Shown one piece after another: positions 1 to 11,252 of a DNA stretch of 64,000 nucleotides. The notes beneath the pieces were generated by a model, which ran no database searches, was not told where the DNA came from, and was given only the letters and a program-made list of their open reading frames with translations. The DNA is taken from contig MU404057.1 in the NCBI GenBank assembly GCA_022695795.1, forward strand, positions 62,001 to 126,000, written 5' to 3'. Made by a program: the position numbers and the translations under genes. The first letter of the stretch is position 1; every line of letters starts with the position of its first letter. This DNA comes from Biscogniauxia marginata (lineage: Eukaryota > Ascomycota > Sordariomycetes > Xylariales > Xylariaceae).

Positions 1-1318
1 ACAAGGTAAACTCACCACTTGCTAGATATACCTATGCATATCTATAACATCTATCTCCATCCCGTCCCGTGTGCGATCAAGCGCTCATCACCCCCCCGGG
101 ATCTGCATTTAGAATCGCCCACCGGATCCGTGACATGCAACGTCTCCCCTACGTCGTCGTGACGAACCCCCACATCAGCGATGTCTACGAGCTCTACTAC
201 ACGGCCTTCGACACCTTCCGGCGCGTCAAGGAGATCAAGACCACCGACGACAACGAGCACTTCTGCAAGGAGATCGAGAAGATGCTGCGCGCCCATCTGT
301 CCGTCATTCCGAAGCTCGCCATGGGTATACTCGAGTGCAGCGGATTGATGCCGTCGGACGAGCTAGACCGGTTCATGAACACCATATTACGATCTGTGAG
401 TAGTCAATCATGTGCGGGGAAACATCGCGACATTGTTTCTTTTTTCTTTCTTTCTCTTTTTTCTCTTTTACGTACCCATAAATCCTAACTCACAAATCCT
501 AGCGAATATCCCGCCGCGTCATCGCGGAGCAGCACCTCGCACTGACCGAGACCTTCCACTCGCACTGGTTCTCGCCGGGGGCCAAGCTCTCCGAGTCCGA
601 GTTCATCGGCGAGGTGTTCCTCAAGTGCGCAGCCCGGGACGTGGTCGAGCGCTGCGGCGCCGCCGTGCGGGAGCTCGCGCGCTCCGCCAACGGGCCCGAC
701 GTCCAGGTCCCCGAGATCCGCATCAGCGGGCATCTCGAGGCCACCTTCCCCTACATCCTCAGCCACCTCGAGTACATCGTCGGCGAGCTCCTGCGCAACT
801 CGGTCCAGGCCGTCATCGACCACCACTGCCACCGACGAGGCCCCACCTCCATCTCCGGCCCGCCCCCGCCCATCGAGGTCACCCTCTGCGAGGCCCCGCG
901 GCACGTCATAATCCGGATCTCGGACCAGGGGGGCGGGGTGCCGCGGGACATGCTTCCGTACCTGTGGTCGTTCGGCAAGGGCCCGCTCAAGAGCGAGCGG
1001 CTCGAGAACCTGGAGCAGGTCCCCCTCATGGCGGCGACGCTGCAGGAGCTCCAGGTCGACGGCAACTTCGCGGCGCTGCAGGACGGCGCCGGCGCCGGTG
1101 GCGGTCACAAGAGCTCGCTGACCTCGCTCTCGGCGCGCCCGCCGGACCTGCGCCTCGGCATGGGCCTGCCGCTGAGCCGCATCTACGCCGAGTACTGGGC
1201 CGGCAGCCTCGAGCTCCACAGTCTCGAGGGCTACGGCGTCGACGCCTTCCTGCAGATCTCCAAGCTCGGCAACAAGAACGAGCAGCTGACCACCAGGGCG
1301 ACCATGGATGCCATATAG
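1..1318 (+). CDS. PDK/BCKDK-family mitochondrial protein kinase, 3' part
   Basis: Spliced model: <1-5, 113-395, 503-1318; the 5' end lies outside the window. Introns 6-112 and 396-502 both keep frame. About 367 residues are visible. Family knowledge: these histidine-kinase-fold Ser/Thr kinases phosphorylate and switch off pyruvate or branched-chain 2-oxoacid dehydrogenase in the mitochondrial matrix. Seen: the N-terminal helical-bundle signature RIAHRIRDMQRLPYVVVTN; an N box (ELLRNSVQAVIDH); a D box (RISDQGGGVPRD); LWSFGKGPL; and a G2-like LGMGLPLSRIYAEYWAG followed by the usual EGYGVDAFLQI. A Gly/Ala/Ser-rich insert of roughly 40 residues lies between the D-box region and the G2 box. Coding exons are very GC-rich. 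Which of the two substrates it acts on cannot be told from sequence. It converges on the septin gene. Family call is strong; sub-family is open. Confidence 0.9.
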
Positions 1319-2078
1319 ATGACACAAGTACGAGTTGAAAAAAGAAAAAGACTTTTCTTTTAATCATATAACACAAAATAAGGTGGGCCGGAATATCTTA
1401 CGGTTGGTAGGTATATGGTGTATATGGGGGCAATTAAAGTTCAAGATAGGGTTTCGGTCATATATATATAGGCACGTAAAAGAGCACGGGCGGATAGGAT
1501 ATACCCGTAGTGGAAGGCAAAAACAATAGGGGGGAAGGGGATACTACATATGTCCAGGGCCACGGCGGCACGCGTCCTAGTTATTGGTTTTTTTTATAAA
1601 CACACCAAAATTCCCAGCAATTTGAAGATAGAGAAAATTCGCGGTGCTTTATTTTTGGGTTTTTCTTTCTCGTCTTGCTGGTATCATAATAAAACTGTGA
1701 TTACATCGTGAACTAAACCTAACTGGGATCTGTAGAAACAGGGAGGGGGTATCGGTTTCGAAACGGGGAAACCCTTCCTCAAAAGCAGATAATATTTTGA
1801 TATCTCGAGTCATTTGCAAGCCAGACGCTTTTCGTAGCTCTGCCCCCCTTCCCTGGGACGCTACCCATCTCTTATCTCTTCTAGGATTGAAGGATTGAAC
1901 CCTCCAGAACACGACTCAATTAGCTCCTAAGGCATAATCATCCAGGCGAACCATAACTTTGCAATTCAGACACGGACGCGGGAATAGTATTCTTAGCTCC
2001 ATACTCGCTACTAGATGGAGGCCATTATTAAAGTTGGGCGATCCCACGATTCGATGGCAAATAGGGTATTTACGCAGC
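1319..2078. other. Convergent intergenic region
   Basis: Shared 3' flank of the kinase and the septin, about 760 bp and AT-rich. It contains T-runs and A-runs suited to 3'-end formation (for example near 1335-1380 and 1590-1680). I see no gene in it; the short open frames here look random. Confidence 0.6.
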
Positions 2079-3422
2079 TTAACGACGACCGCTACGGGCG
2101 ACGCTACCCTGCATCTGCTCAAGCTCGGTTTCAAGCTGCTTGATCTGGGCGTGAGTCTGCTCGAGATCCTTGTTGAGGCGGTCTCGCTCGGCGATGAGCT
2201 TCTGCTCCCACTGTCTGAAGCGCTGCTCCTCGATCTTGACCTGCTCGGTGAAACGCTTGCGTAGGGCCTCTTCCTCCTCTTTATACTTGGGGTTATCGAG
2301 CTTGCGAGGGCGGGCCTCTCCAAACTTACGGGTCTCCATCTGTTGGGCACGGTAGGCCTCGTAGTGGAGCTCCTCGGTCGTGTGGATAAGGTCGAGCATA
2401 TGGGTGCGGATCAGGATGGAGCGGAGCTTCTTGAAGTCGCAGTGGTCCTCGTTCTCAACCTCGGCAACACCCCACGAGTACTGACGGCCCTTCACGATGC
2501 GGCCGTCGCCGGTCTTGACATCTTTCTCTGAGCCAATGACAGCAAAGGGCATGGCGGCCATAAGGCTTCGCGCATGCTGGGCAGCGGCCTCGTCATCCTC
2601 CTCGATGGGAGGCTGATAGATCTTGATGCTCTGAGCCTCAATGACAGCCCGAATCTACCCGGATCTCGTTAGTATCTATTGGAGAAATAACCAGACGGCA
2701 GTGACATACCTTAGCCTTGAACTTGGCAAGGTCAACCGGGCTCAGAGTGTCGGCCTTAGCAATGACGGGTATCAGGTTAACACGGGAGCACAGCCTCTTC
2801 ATGACTTCAATGTCCAGAGGCTTCAGTGTGTGGCCGGTAGGTCGGATAAAGTACAGGCAGGCATGGACACGAAGATCGATCTTGTCCTGGCGGCGGGGCT
2901 GCTGCTCCTGAAGCATATACGACTCGTGTTGATCATCGAGGAACTCAATTATGGGCATCCAAGAATCTCGGTTGTTGACGTAGTCGCCAAAGCCGGGGGT
3001 ATCAATCACAGTCAGGCGAACTAAACAAAGTACAAGCAGGTTAGGCAACGGAGTTCACAGGTAGCGGCATGGGGGGCGAGAGTGATTACCCTTGAAGAAC
3101 TTCTCTTCTAGTTCGGCCTTGGTAATCTCAATCTCGACGGTCTTGTCGACTTGCTTCTGGTGGCGTCGCTTGTGATCGGCATAGTTCTTGATGGTCGTGG
3201 AGAAGAGGGTGTTGATGAAGGTGGTCTTTCCCAAGCCAGACTCGCCAGCGACCTAGTACGCATTCATATAAGCAACACGCGAGACAATGCAATTGCGGGC
3301 ACAACGGAGTCCCATACCATGATGGTGAAGGCAGCACCTCGCTTAGCGACGATCTTGTGTCGCTGGTTGGGCAAGTTGGCAATGCCAATGGGCGACGCGC
3401 TCTCGGCGGTAGTAGAGGCCAT
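2079..3422 (-). CDS. cdc12: Septin, Cdc12/AspC group
   Basis: Complement of 2079-2654, 2710-3020, 3090-3252 and 3318-3422; three introns of 55-69 nt; 384 residues. Family knowledge: septins are GTP-binding proteins that assemble into hetero-oligomeric filaments at septa, branch points and hyphal tips. Seen: an N-terminal IGIANLPNQRHKIV block typical of Cdc12; P-loop GESGLGKT at about residues 38-45; G3 DTPGFG at 96-101; G4 AKAD at 177-180; the septin-unique element (YSWGVAEVENEDHCDF); and a C-terminal Glu/Lys/Gln-rich coiled coil (about 318-375). Length is normal for the group (around 390). The start codon is fixed by the short first exon, whose translation runs in frame into the P-loop exon. 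It is divergent from PWP2 across 650 bp. Confidence in the Cdc12 group is high from resemblance to yeast Cdc12 along the full length. Confidence 0.95.
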
Positions 3423-4075
3423 GTTGAAGGGATGTAGCGTAGCTGTCTATTTCACGATACAAGACCAGAATCTGGGTTGTTGCGAAGAAATGGAGATGAT
3501 CCCAAGAAACAACAAGACGGGGGGAGGACGACACTCGGGTTAAGGTATTCTCGAGTAGGATTTACCGGTGAAGGAGGTTGACGAGTCGAAGGTTTTGGGC
3601 TTGTGCTTCAGGGGAAAGCAAGCCTCTGCTCTAACCTAGTCTACTGGCAAATTTCCTTAGCACACGGCAACCGAAATGGACTGGGGGAATCAATTTGGTG
3701 GTCCTCCTCCCCCTTTCCGACCAATTGGCTTTGGTCTCTTTCGAGGGTGGTCCGGGCGTCAGAAAGCCTTGACCGCCTATATACCCACCATAGACTAGTT
3801 TAACCTAATCCGGTTAGGGTGCTGGGGTAGGCCGAGAGTTTACCAGGATCGTTGCCTGATTGGTTGGTTGACTATTGCTCCTTATTGCCTAGACCCTGAA
3901 AAACTACGACGTCTGCATGCTGCAATCAAACTTATCTGGTTCTTATCGCTGATAAGCGATACGATACCGAAAGAAAAAAAGTTCAATTAGAAGGAAAGTT
4001 GCTCTTAACTTATTTCTAGGCGCATCTTCAGATAAACGTCTACGCTGCAACGAAAATAATGGCCATATCGTGACA
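3423..4075. promoter_or_regulatory. Divergent promoter region, septin / PWP2
   Basis: A 653-bp region between two outward-facing start codons, so it must hold both promoters. It includes the C/T-rich stretch CCTCCTCCCCCTTTCC near 3704-3719 and a TATA-like TATATAC at 3778. No operator could be assigned. Confidence 0.5.
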
Positions 4076-6907
4076 ATGAAGACAGATTTCAAGGTCAGTA
4101 GTCCCCCCTATGGATTAGCAATCAAGTAGAATACTGATATAAAATGTCTTGTTCAGTTCTCCAATCTGCTGGGAACTGTGTACTGTCAGGGCAACCTCAT
4201 ATTCAGTCCTGATGGAACATGTCTGTTCTCGCCTGTAGGAAACAGAGTCACCGTCTTCAATCTCGTAGAGTCTGTCGCTTCAACTTCTTCCGCCCCGTAA
4301 CAATCAGCTGACGGCAATCTTTACATCAGCAACAAATCTCAAACCCTCCCATTTGCTCATCGAAAGAACATCTCGAGAATCGGCCTGACACCGCGGGGTA
4401 ACCTCCTGCTCTCGGTTGACGAGGATGGGTATTCCATTTTAACCAATATACTCCGGCAAATACCCATATACCATTTCTCATTCCGATCACCCGTTACAGC
4501 CCTTGCCTTCTCTCCGTCTGGGCGCCACTTTGCCGTGGGACTAGGACGGAAGACGGAAGTATGGCAGGTCCCTTCTACTCCGGATTCAAACGGCGAGGGC
4601 GAGCTGGAGTTTGCGCCCTTCGTACGCCACCATACACACATGGGCCATTTTGATGATGTTCGCCATATTGAATGGTCTACCGACTCGCGCTTCTTCCTCA
4701 CTGCATCCAAAGACTTGACCACACGGATATGGTGTCTCAACGCCGAGGAGGGTTTTACCCCGACAGTCCTGTCAGGTCACAAACAGGCCATCGTTGGAGC
4801 CTGGTTCTCGAGAGACCAAGAATCTATTTACACGGTTAGCAAAGATGGTGCTGTGTGCCACTGGCAATATACCCGGCATCCCGATGCGCCGCCCCGAGAT
4901 GAGGATGAAGACATGGAGGATGCCGAACATAACGATATGCGCTGGAGAATAGTGCGGAGACATTACTTCATGCAGAAAAGTGCTCATGTTAGGTGTGCCT
5001 CATTCCATGCTGAATCGAATCTCTTGGTTGCCGGTTTCTCCAATGGGATATTTGGTCTATATGAAATGCCAGGTTTCAATTCCATCCACACTCTTAGCAT
5101 ATCGCAGAACGAGATCGACTTTGTCACTATAAATAAGAGTGGGGAATGGCTAGCATTCGGTGCTTCTAAACTAGGGCAGCTTCTCGTCTGGGAATGGCAG
5201 TCTGAGTCTTATATACTTAAACAGCAGGGCCACTTCGACTCTATGAATGCTCTCACCTACGCACCAGATGGAAAGCGCATTGTCACCGTCGCCGACGACG
5301 GTAAAATCAAAGTTTGGGACGTCGATTCTGGTTTCTGTATCGTTACTTTTACCGAGCATTCGAGCGGCGTGACTGCGTGTGAGTTCGCCAAGAAGGGGAA
5401 TGTATTATTCACTTCGAGCCTGGACGGTTCTATAAGAGCGTGGGATCTCATACGGTACCGGAATTTCAGGACCTTTACTGCACCTACTCGGTTATCATTC
5501 TCTTGCATGGCAGTTGACCCGAGTGGCGAGGTCGTTGCCGCAGGTTCATTGGATTCTTTCGATATCCATATTTGGTCCGTGCAAACAGGCCAGTTACTTG
5601 ATCGGTTAGCAGGACATGAAGGACCCGTCTGCTCGCTGAAATTCGCACCTGACGGTAGCCTTCTAATCAGTGGAAGCTGGGATCGTACGGCAAGGATGTG
5701 GTCAATCTTTGGACGTACCCAAACCAGCGAGCCTCTTCAGCTACAAGCGGATGTACTGGATATTGCAGTCAGGCCCGATTCCGCACAACTTGCGATCTCA
5801 ACCTTGGATGGTCAGTTGACATTCTGGTCTGTATCAGATGCAAACCAAGTGTCTGGCCTCGACGGTCGAAGAGATGTGTCAGGTGGTCGAAAAATAACTG
5901 ATCGCAGGACTGCTGCTAATGTGTCTGGTACGAAGAGCTTCAGCACAATACGGTACAGCACGGATGGCAGTTGCCTCTTAGCCGCGGGAAGCAGCAAGTA
6001 CATTTGCCTATACTCTGTTGGCACGATGGTACTATTGAAGAAGTTCACTGTCAGTGTCAATCTATCATTATCAGGGACGCAAGAGTTCTTGAACAGCAAG
6101 TTTCTCACGGAGGCTGGGCCAAACGGGCTTATTGATGATGATGGGGATAATTCCGACCGAGAAGCGCGGCAAGATACGTCTTTGCCTGGCTCGAAGCGAG
6201 GTGATCCTTCTGCTCGAAAGAAACTCCCGGAAGTTAAAGTGACGGGTGTGGGCTTCTCCCCCGCCGGTACTTCTTTCTGTGCCGCTTCGACCGAAGGTCT
6301 TCTCATATACAGTTTGGATAACGAAATTCAATTTGATCCTTTCGACTTGAATATGGAGATAACACCAGCCTCGACCCTCGCGGTACTGGAAAACGAGAAA
6401 GACTATCTCAAGTCATTGGTTATGGCCTTCCGTCTCAACGAGGCAGGTCTGATCAAGAGGATATTCCAGTCAATACCTCACACGAACATCCCACTGGTAG
6501 TAGAACAGTTCCCTACGGTCTACGTCGCAAGACTGTTGCGGTTTGTTGCCGCCCAAACCGAAGAATCGCCTCATTTTGAATTCTGTCTTCTATGGATAAA
6601 AGCACTAGTGGACAAGCACGGACAGTGGCTGACGGCAAATCGTAGCAAGGCCGACGTTGAGCTTCGGGTCGTGGCGAGAGCTATTGCCCGTATGCAAAAC
6701 GAGATCCGACGATTAGCCGACGAAAATATCTACATGGTGGACTATCTTCTTGGTCAAGCAAAAACTAAGAAGGAGAATACGGACGGTCGTGTCTCGAATG
6801 GAAATGATATCCCGTTGAAATTAGTGACATCAAGGGACGAGGCGATAGTGGATAGTGCAATGCTATCAGATGGTAACTCGGGCGAAGAATGGGTAGGTCT
6901 AGATTGA
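4076..6907 (+). CDS. pwp2: Periodic tryptophan protein 2 (Utp1), U3 snoRNP WD40 subunit
   Basis: Spliced model: 4076-4093, 4157-4269, 4330-6907; 902 residues (yeast Pwp2 923). Family knowledge: Pwp2 is a nucleolar tandem-WD40 scaffold of the UTP-B subcomplex of the SSU processome, needed for early 18S pre-rRNA cleavage. Seen: the N-terminus MKTDFK then FSNLLGTVYCQGN, the block NKSQTLPFAHRKN, many WD repeats (IRAWD, IKVWD, ARMWS and others) over residues of about 20-640, and a C-terminal helical Utp12-type domain (about 680-830). Intron 2 (4270-4329) uses the weak donor GTCTGT, but only this splice joins the NLV and NKSQT blocks in frame, and a CTGAC branch site sits about 20 nt before its AG. 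The first methionine of the long open frame (4535) is internal and is not the start. An acidic patch rich in Asp/Glu follows the fifth or so repeat. Confidence 0.96.
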
Positions 6908-7590
6908 AAAACAGTAATTCAGTGAGACCTATCTATGACCGGCAACACATATCTACCAATCAACTACAGAGGTCTGGTTTCAGACTCCGCCAGGGGAGCC
7001 GCAAGTCATGTCACGAGTTTAATACCAACTCGGAACAAAATGCGTGGTGCTAAATGCAGACCCGCCATCAGTCAAGACAAGAAAAGGAATACAAGGACTC
7101 GGCGTGTGTGTATCAGGATTCTTAAGAGGGGGGTTGGTGTGATAAGCTCGGGGAGTTGAACAAAGGATACCCTGCAAATATGTTGGTCGACTTACACATG
7201 TAGGTCTGGTATGTACAACTGCACACGTATAACTACGATAGTGTGTCCAATGTGGACCCCAGAACTGAGTGTATGTAAGTAATAACATGGTTGAGGCTCT
7301 TTTCCATCCCTCCCGTCAGGCTGAGTCAGAAACAGGTAGGATACAAACATCGTTCATTCTTATTTATCGTCTGAAAAGGAAAGAACACACATCCATAGAG
7401 GCTGAGCCGCAAGGAATAGGTCAGTTGATTCATCTTTATCAAAGTCACTTGACTGCTCTTCACACAGCGAAGAAATGTCGTCTCTCCTTTTAAGTGCCAT
7501 ACCACCCAAATTGTACGTAGTCCTCAACTTCCACAGCCCACAAAGAAGCCGCTTTCATCCCGATATCGATTACACCTAGAGGCTGCCACG
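6908..7590. other. Intergenic: PWP2 3' flank and BCS1-like promoter
   Basis: About 680 bp, with no gene seen. The last part is the promoter and leader of the AAA ATPase gene; the start codon at 7591 is preceded by CTGCCACG. Confidence 0.5.
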
Positions 7591-9027
7591 ATGCATAATA
7601 ACTTCCTTCACGAGGCTCTCCTCGTCACTGCTAATGAGACAGGTTCTCCTGCAAATGCCTCTGCTACACATGTCGACGTGGTTGACATCCTACTGCACCT
7701 TGTCGGTCTACGAGCCTTTGTACCCTTAGTCAAATTCCTGGGTAATCGGTTAGGATTGGGTCTGGCGTACCTTTTTACCTTCCTATGCTTTATATGGGCT
7801 TCCAACCAGGCACTAGACCCAATTTACCAGGCATTCTCCTGGCTTGTAACCAATTATTTTATGAGCGCTATCGTAATCAACGAGAGGGATGAACTCCACG
7901 ACCAGATAATGCAGTGGCTGGGAACAGTTCCCAGCATGGCCGACTCGAGAAATCTTATGGCCCAAACGAGAAGCAGTCGTGCGTGGGAGCGCAAGGTTGA
8001 ATCTAGTGTAGCTCGCGATCACTCGGGAGGCTATCTAAACTTCTCACGCAAAGTCGTAAGTATACCACGTTTCCCTTCGCTTTAGCATCAGATATGCTAA
8101 CATGAGCCAAGCCCCCGACGTACTTACCTGCTATAGGGACACACAATCTCTGGTGGGGAGGACAATATTTTAGAATACGTCGCATACGTACCTTGGAAAC
8201 TGCCTCCGGGCTCTCGGAGCAAGAAATAGTAATCTCGTGTTTCGGATGGAGTGCAAGTACGATCTAGCCTCCCGGATTCACATCCCTCAAATCCGTCAAT
8301 ATTAACACATTTGATTGTAGAACCTATCAAGCAACTCTTGAATCACGCCATGACCCAGCTTATCAGTGGTCAGTCAAATACCATTGTGAAGAGACCCGAC
8401 TTGACTCGGCTAAAACATGGATCGACCAGTTCTGCTTGGAGAGAGGTTGTCTCCCGGCCTGCACGAGACATCGGAACTGTGATCCTGGACGACCAGCAGA
8501 AGAAGAATATTCTCGATGACATTAACGACTACCTTCATCCTGATACGGCCCTCTGGTACGCAAACTTGGGCATCCCGCTTCGCCGGGGCTACTTGTTCTA
8601 CGGGCCACCGGGAACCGGGAAGTCGTCCCTCGCATTCGCGCTGGCCGGTTTTTTCGGCCTCAGCGTCTTCGTCATCTCTCTTCAGGACCCGACCCTGTCC
8701 GAGGAAAACTTAAGTCTACTGTTCAACGCCCTGCCCCGCCGCTCCGTGCTCCTCCTCGAAGACATCGACGTGGCAGGCATCGGGAGGCCCCACGGTGAGC
8801 TTGACAAGGACACGGGCAGACCGAAGACAGGGATCTCGCTGTCCGTGCTACTAAACGCCATCGACGGGGTGTCGAGCCAAGAAGGACGCGTGCTAATCAT
8901 GACGACAAACAAAGTCGGCGCCCTCGACGAGGCTCTGACCCGGCCAGGCCGGGTCGACGTCCGTATCGCTTTCAAGAACGCGACCAAGCAGCAAGCAGCA
9001 GATCTGTTTACTCGGGTGTACAACAAT

Positions 9028-9083
<56 letters not shown>

Positions 9084-9339
9084 GGCTACCGACGAGCGCA
9101 AGACTGCAAAGACCAGCAGTGCCGGCGGAACCCTAGAATTCACGACCGAGGACATTGAAAAGGCCGCAGAGCAGTTCGCCGGGAAGATCCCCGACGGCGA
9201 ATTCTCGCCCGCCGAGATCCAGGGGTTCCTGATGTCGCGCAAGAAGGAGCCGGACCGGGCGGTGACGGAGGCAGACGAGTGGGTCGCGGCGCTGCGCAAG
9301 CAGAAAGCTACCAGGTCCAACGTCCTGGAGAAGCAGTAA
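7591..9339 (+). CDS. BCS1-like AAA ATPase with Asn20 tract
   Basis: Best model: 7591-8059, 8137-8256, 8321-9339; 535 residues. Family knowledge: Bcs1 is an inner-mitochondrial-membrane AAA protein that moves the folded Rieske protein across the membrane; fungi carry several paralogues of unknown function. Seen: an N-terminal hydrophobic segment (LAYLFTFLCFIWA) and a BCS1_N domain; a BCS1-specific strand region (THNLWWGGQYFRI, EIVISCFGWS) recovered only by splicing; Walker A GPPGTGKS at about 291-298; Walker B LLLEDID at about 340-346; TTNKVGALDEALTRPGRVD. An (AAC) repeat at 9022-9081 encodes 20 Asn (about 431-450) between the arginine-finger region and the lid. Odd: the perfect donor GTAAGT at 8056 would put exon 2 out of frame; the weaker GTATAC at 8060 restores it. 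So exon 1 is uncertain, or the gene carries a small lesion. It is probably a divergent paralogue, not the Rieske translocase itself. Confidence 0.85.
9022..9081 (+). repeat. (AAC)20 trinucleotide repeat inside coding exon
   Basis: Twenty codons, all AAC except one AAT near the start. They encode poly-asparagine in the BCS1-like protein. The tract is in frame, so length changes would not disrupt the downstream lid domain. Confidence 0.95.
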
Positions 9340-10077
9340 TAAACAACGACGCTTACGACGACAGGAAAAGTCGTCTTCCTAATAAAGGAATAATGTCGAG
9401 AAGTGTACGGAAGTGGTTTCTTTAATTACCTACTTGCACCTTGCTAGGAGTGATGCTCAGCTGCGGATCTGCTGATTTGGAGTATTGCGACGACTCCTTG
9501 GGTGGGGCCATTATACGAACTCGCTGCAGACTACTCGGGTGTTGAATGGCGTGTCAATAAGACATTAAAGCTATGAGTTAGTTATAAGACTGGGGGGCGG
9601 ACGAGGTCCAAAAGGACTCCGTTCCTGCGCACGACTGGCATTTAGCACGGGCAACGTTGACGGAATAGATGCTACAGATCGGCACTCATAGATACGATGA
9701 AAGACACAAAGCTCACGAGGTTTTCTTTTCTGAATAGAATGAAACCAAGTTTTATTCATTGACAAACCATTCCCTGTGATGTACTACCAGCCTCGAATGC
9801 GATCATCGAGACCAAGTCCTCTCGTGTATTTGTGCTGATCCGAAAGGAGGGAGGGGGGAAGAAAGGTAAAGGCAACCACTGATGTACGTCGTTCTCAGCG
9901 AGCTCTCGGGAGCGCTCGGTATCACCGCTCCTACTTATGAATTATACGAGTCAGTACCAAGGCCGTAAAAAATATGTCTTCCAAGTAAAATAAAATAAAA
10001 ACCGTACCTGTGAGAAACCTCCTTGTCCCCCTTTCCTAACCACCACTTCTACCCGATGCGGGCCACCGCCAACCAAC
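9340..10077. other. Intergenic, no gene seen
   Basis: A 738-bp 3' flank between the AAA ATPase gene and the first small membrane-protein ORF. Genes on both sides point towards it. Short open frames only. Confidence 0.5.
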
Positions 10078-10272
10078 CTATCGGTAAACCTTCTTGAACG
10101 TGTAAAACGCGAGAACCGCCACCACGATCAGCAGCCCGCCGACAGGGATCACGATGTTGACGATGGCGTCTCGCTGCTCGGGCGTCACGCCGCGGGGCGC
10201 GTACGCGTGCGTGTGTTCGGCGTGGCCTCGCCCGAGAGGGGAGGCGGCGGCTCGGAGGAGTGCGGGTGCCAT
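10078..10272 (-). CDS. Small single-pass membrane protein A (64 aa), unrecognised
   Basis: I do not recognise a family. A 64-residue ORF begins in a good context (AAAAAATGG). It has an Ala-rich N-terminus that is Gly/His-containing (GRGHAEHTHAYAPRG), then a predicted membrane helix (about residues 38-57: AIVNIVIPVGGLLIVVAVLA), then a short basic tail FYTFKKVYR. The positive-inside rule predicts N-outside, C-inside. The hydrophobic block followed immediately by basic residues argues against a chance ORF. It could be a mitochondrial inner-membrane or secretory-pathway microprotein. Two further ORFs of the same plan follow on the same strand at 10998-11252 and 12034-12174. Confidence 0.5.
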   Translation of the reverse strand: MAPALLRAAASPLGRGHAEHTHAYAPRGVTPEQRDAIVNIVIPVGGLLIVVAVLAFYTFKKVYR

Positions 10273-10997
10273 TTTTTGTTCTATGCTTACCTTTTTGTTA
10301 TTTTTAATTGGTTCTTGATGTAGTAGGATGGGATGGGAGATGGACGCACTTGCTTCCCGGAGGAAAGATGGGTTGGTTTTTCTGGGGTTCTATGCTTCTT
10401 CTTATTGTGTGAGGGAAGCTGATGTAGGTTGCTGGATTTGTGGTCTGTGGTTTGTGGGTGGAAGGTGGAGGATGAAGGTAGAGAGGTACAGTTTGAGTGT
10501 GTGTGGTTCAGAGAGGCGTGAGTCTCGTGTATGTTGTAGTACGGAGAAGAGGTGAGTGAAAGAGAGGCGTGGGTGTGACTTATGTGGGTAGGTACTCAGG
10601 TAGCCGAGGGCGATGTCGTGGTTGGGTATAGAGGGTTGGCTATTTGTGTACCTTCTTGCTGTGGTCTAAGCCTGGCTTTCTTGTTGCAGTTGGATACACT
10701 GCCTGGTTGACCTGCCGATCCTGCTTTGTTAGAGTAGGTTGGTGACTTAACTATCGAATATTGTTCGTGAACTAGGTCTATATAGTTATTCGCATAATAT
10801 TATACGCTCAGTTTAGTCGCATATTATATTCACACGAAAATTACCATCCCTCACAAGCAAGTAGGAAACGTCTTCCGGGCTCCCCATGCCAGCATGAAGA
10901 CCATCCATAAAACACACGTGCTTCAACCTTATCCGCTGTGGCAATAGCTTATTATGATGACCGAATATTACCTATATAGTCAACAGATAGCTGATCA
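10273..10997. other. Intergenic, probable promoter of small ORF A
   Basis: The G/T-rich plus strand at 10320-10700 means a C/A-rich leader for the minus-strand ORF. The rest is AT-rich (10740-10850). No other gene seen. Confidence 0.45.
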
Positions 10998-11252
10998 TCA
11001 GGCCCCAAGGCCTTCTGGTCTTCGTAGAGATCGAGGGCTAGGTGACGGAGATTCCTGACCAATCTCTACGGCCACCAACTTGTCCGGACAACCTCGCTTC
11101 TTTGCTACTACCCAGGTGATTATAAGTAAGAACACAGTAAACCCGGCGATGAGACAGCCTATAGTGATTGTGGAGATAGCGACTCGGTTATTGTTTGGGG
11201 CGGCGCCTGGGTCCGACGTTGGCGTCGATGCAACTTGTCTAATCATGTACAT
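10998..11252 (-). CDS. Small single-pass membrane protein B (84 aa), unrecognised
   Basis: 84 residues. It has a polar N-terminus (TPTSDPGAAPNNN), a strongly hydrophobic segment at about residues 26-48 (ISTITIGCLIAGFTVFLLII and following), a basic stop-transfer KKRGCPDK, and a Ser/Pro-rich cytosolic tail (SPSPSPRSLRRPEG). Predicted topology is N-out/C-in. No family recognised. It has the same architecture and strand as the ORFs at 10078-10272 and 12034-12174, but no sequence identity beyond composition that I can see by eye. An intron or a longer form cannot be excluded. Confidence 0.42.
   Translation of the reverse strand: MYMIRQVASTPTSDPGAAPNNNRVAISTITIGCLIAGFTVFLLIITWVVAKKRGCPDKLVAVEIGQESPSPSPRSLRRPEGLGA

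Noticed and set aside
485..1338. Long antisense and alternative-frame ORFs over the kinase gene
   Set aside because: A by-product of high GC in the coding exon; only one frame carries the PDK/BCKDK motifs.
4535..6907. PWP2 starting at the first methionine of the long frame
   Set aside because: Would drop the conserved N-terminal repeat that two upstream exons supply in frame.
8682..9320. 212-codon minus-strand frame with poly-Leu
   Set aside because: The Leu run is just the complement of the (AAC) repeat; antisense to the AAA domain.
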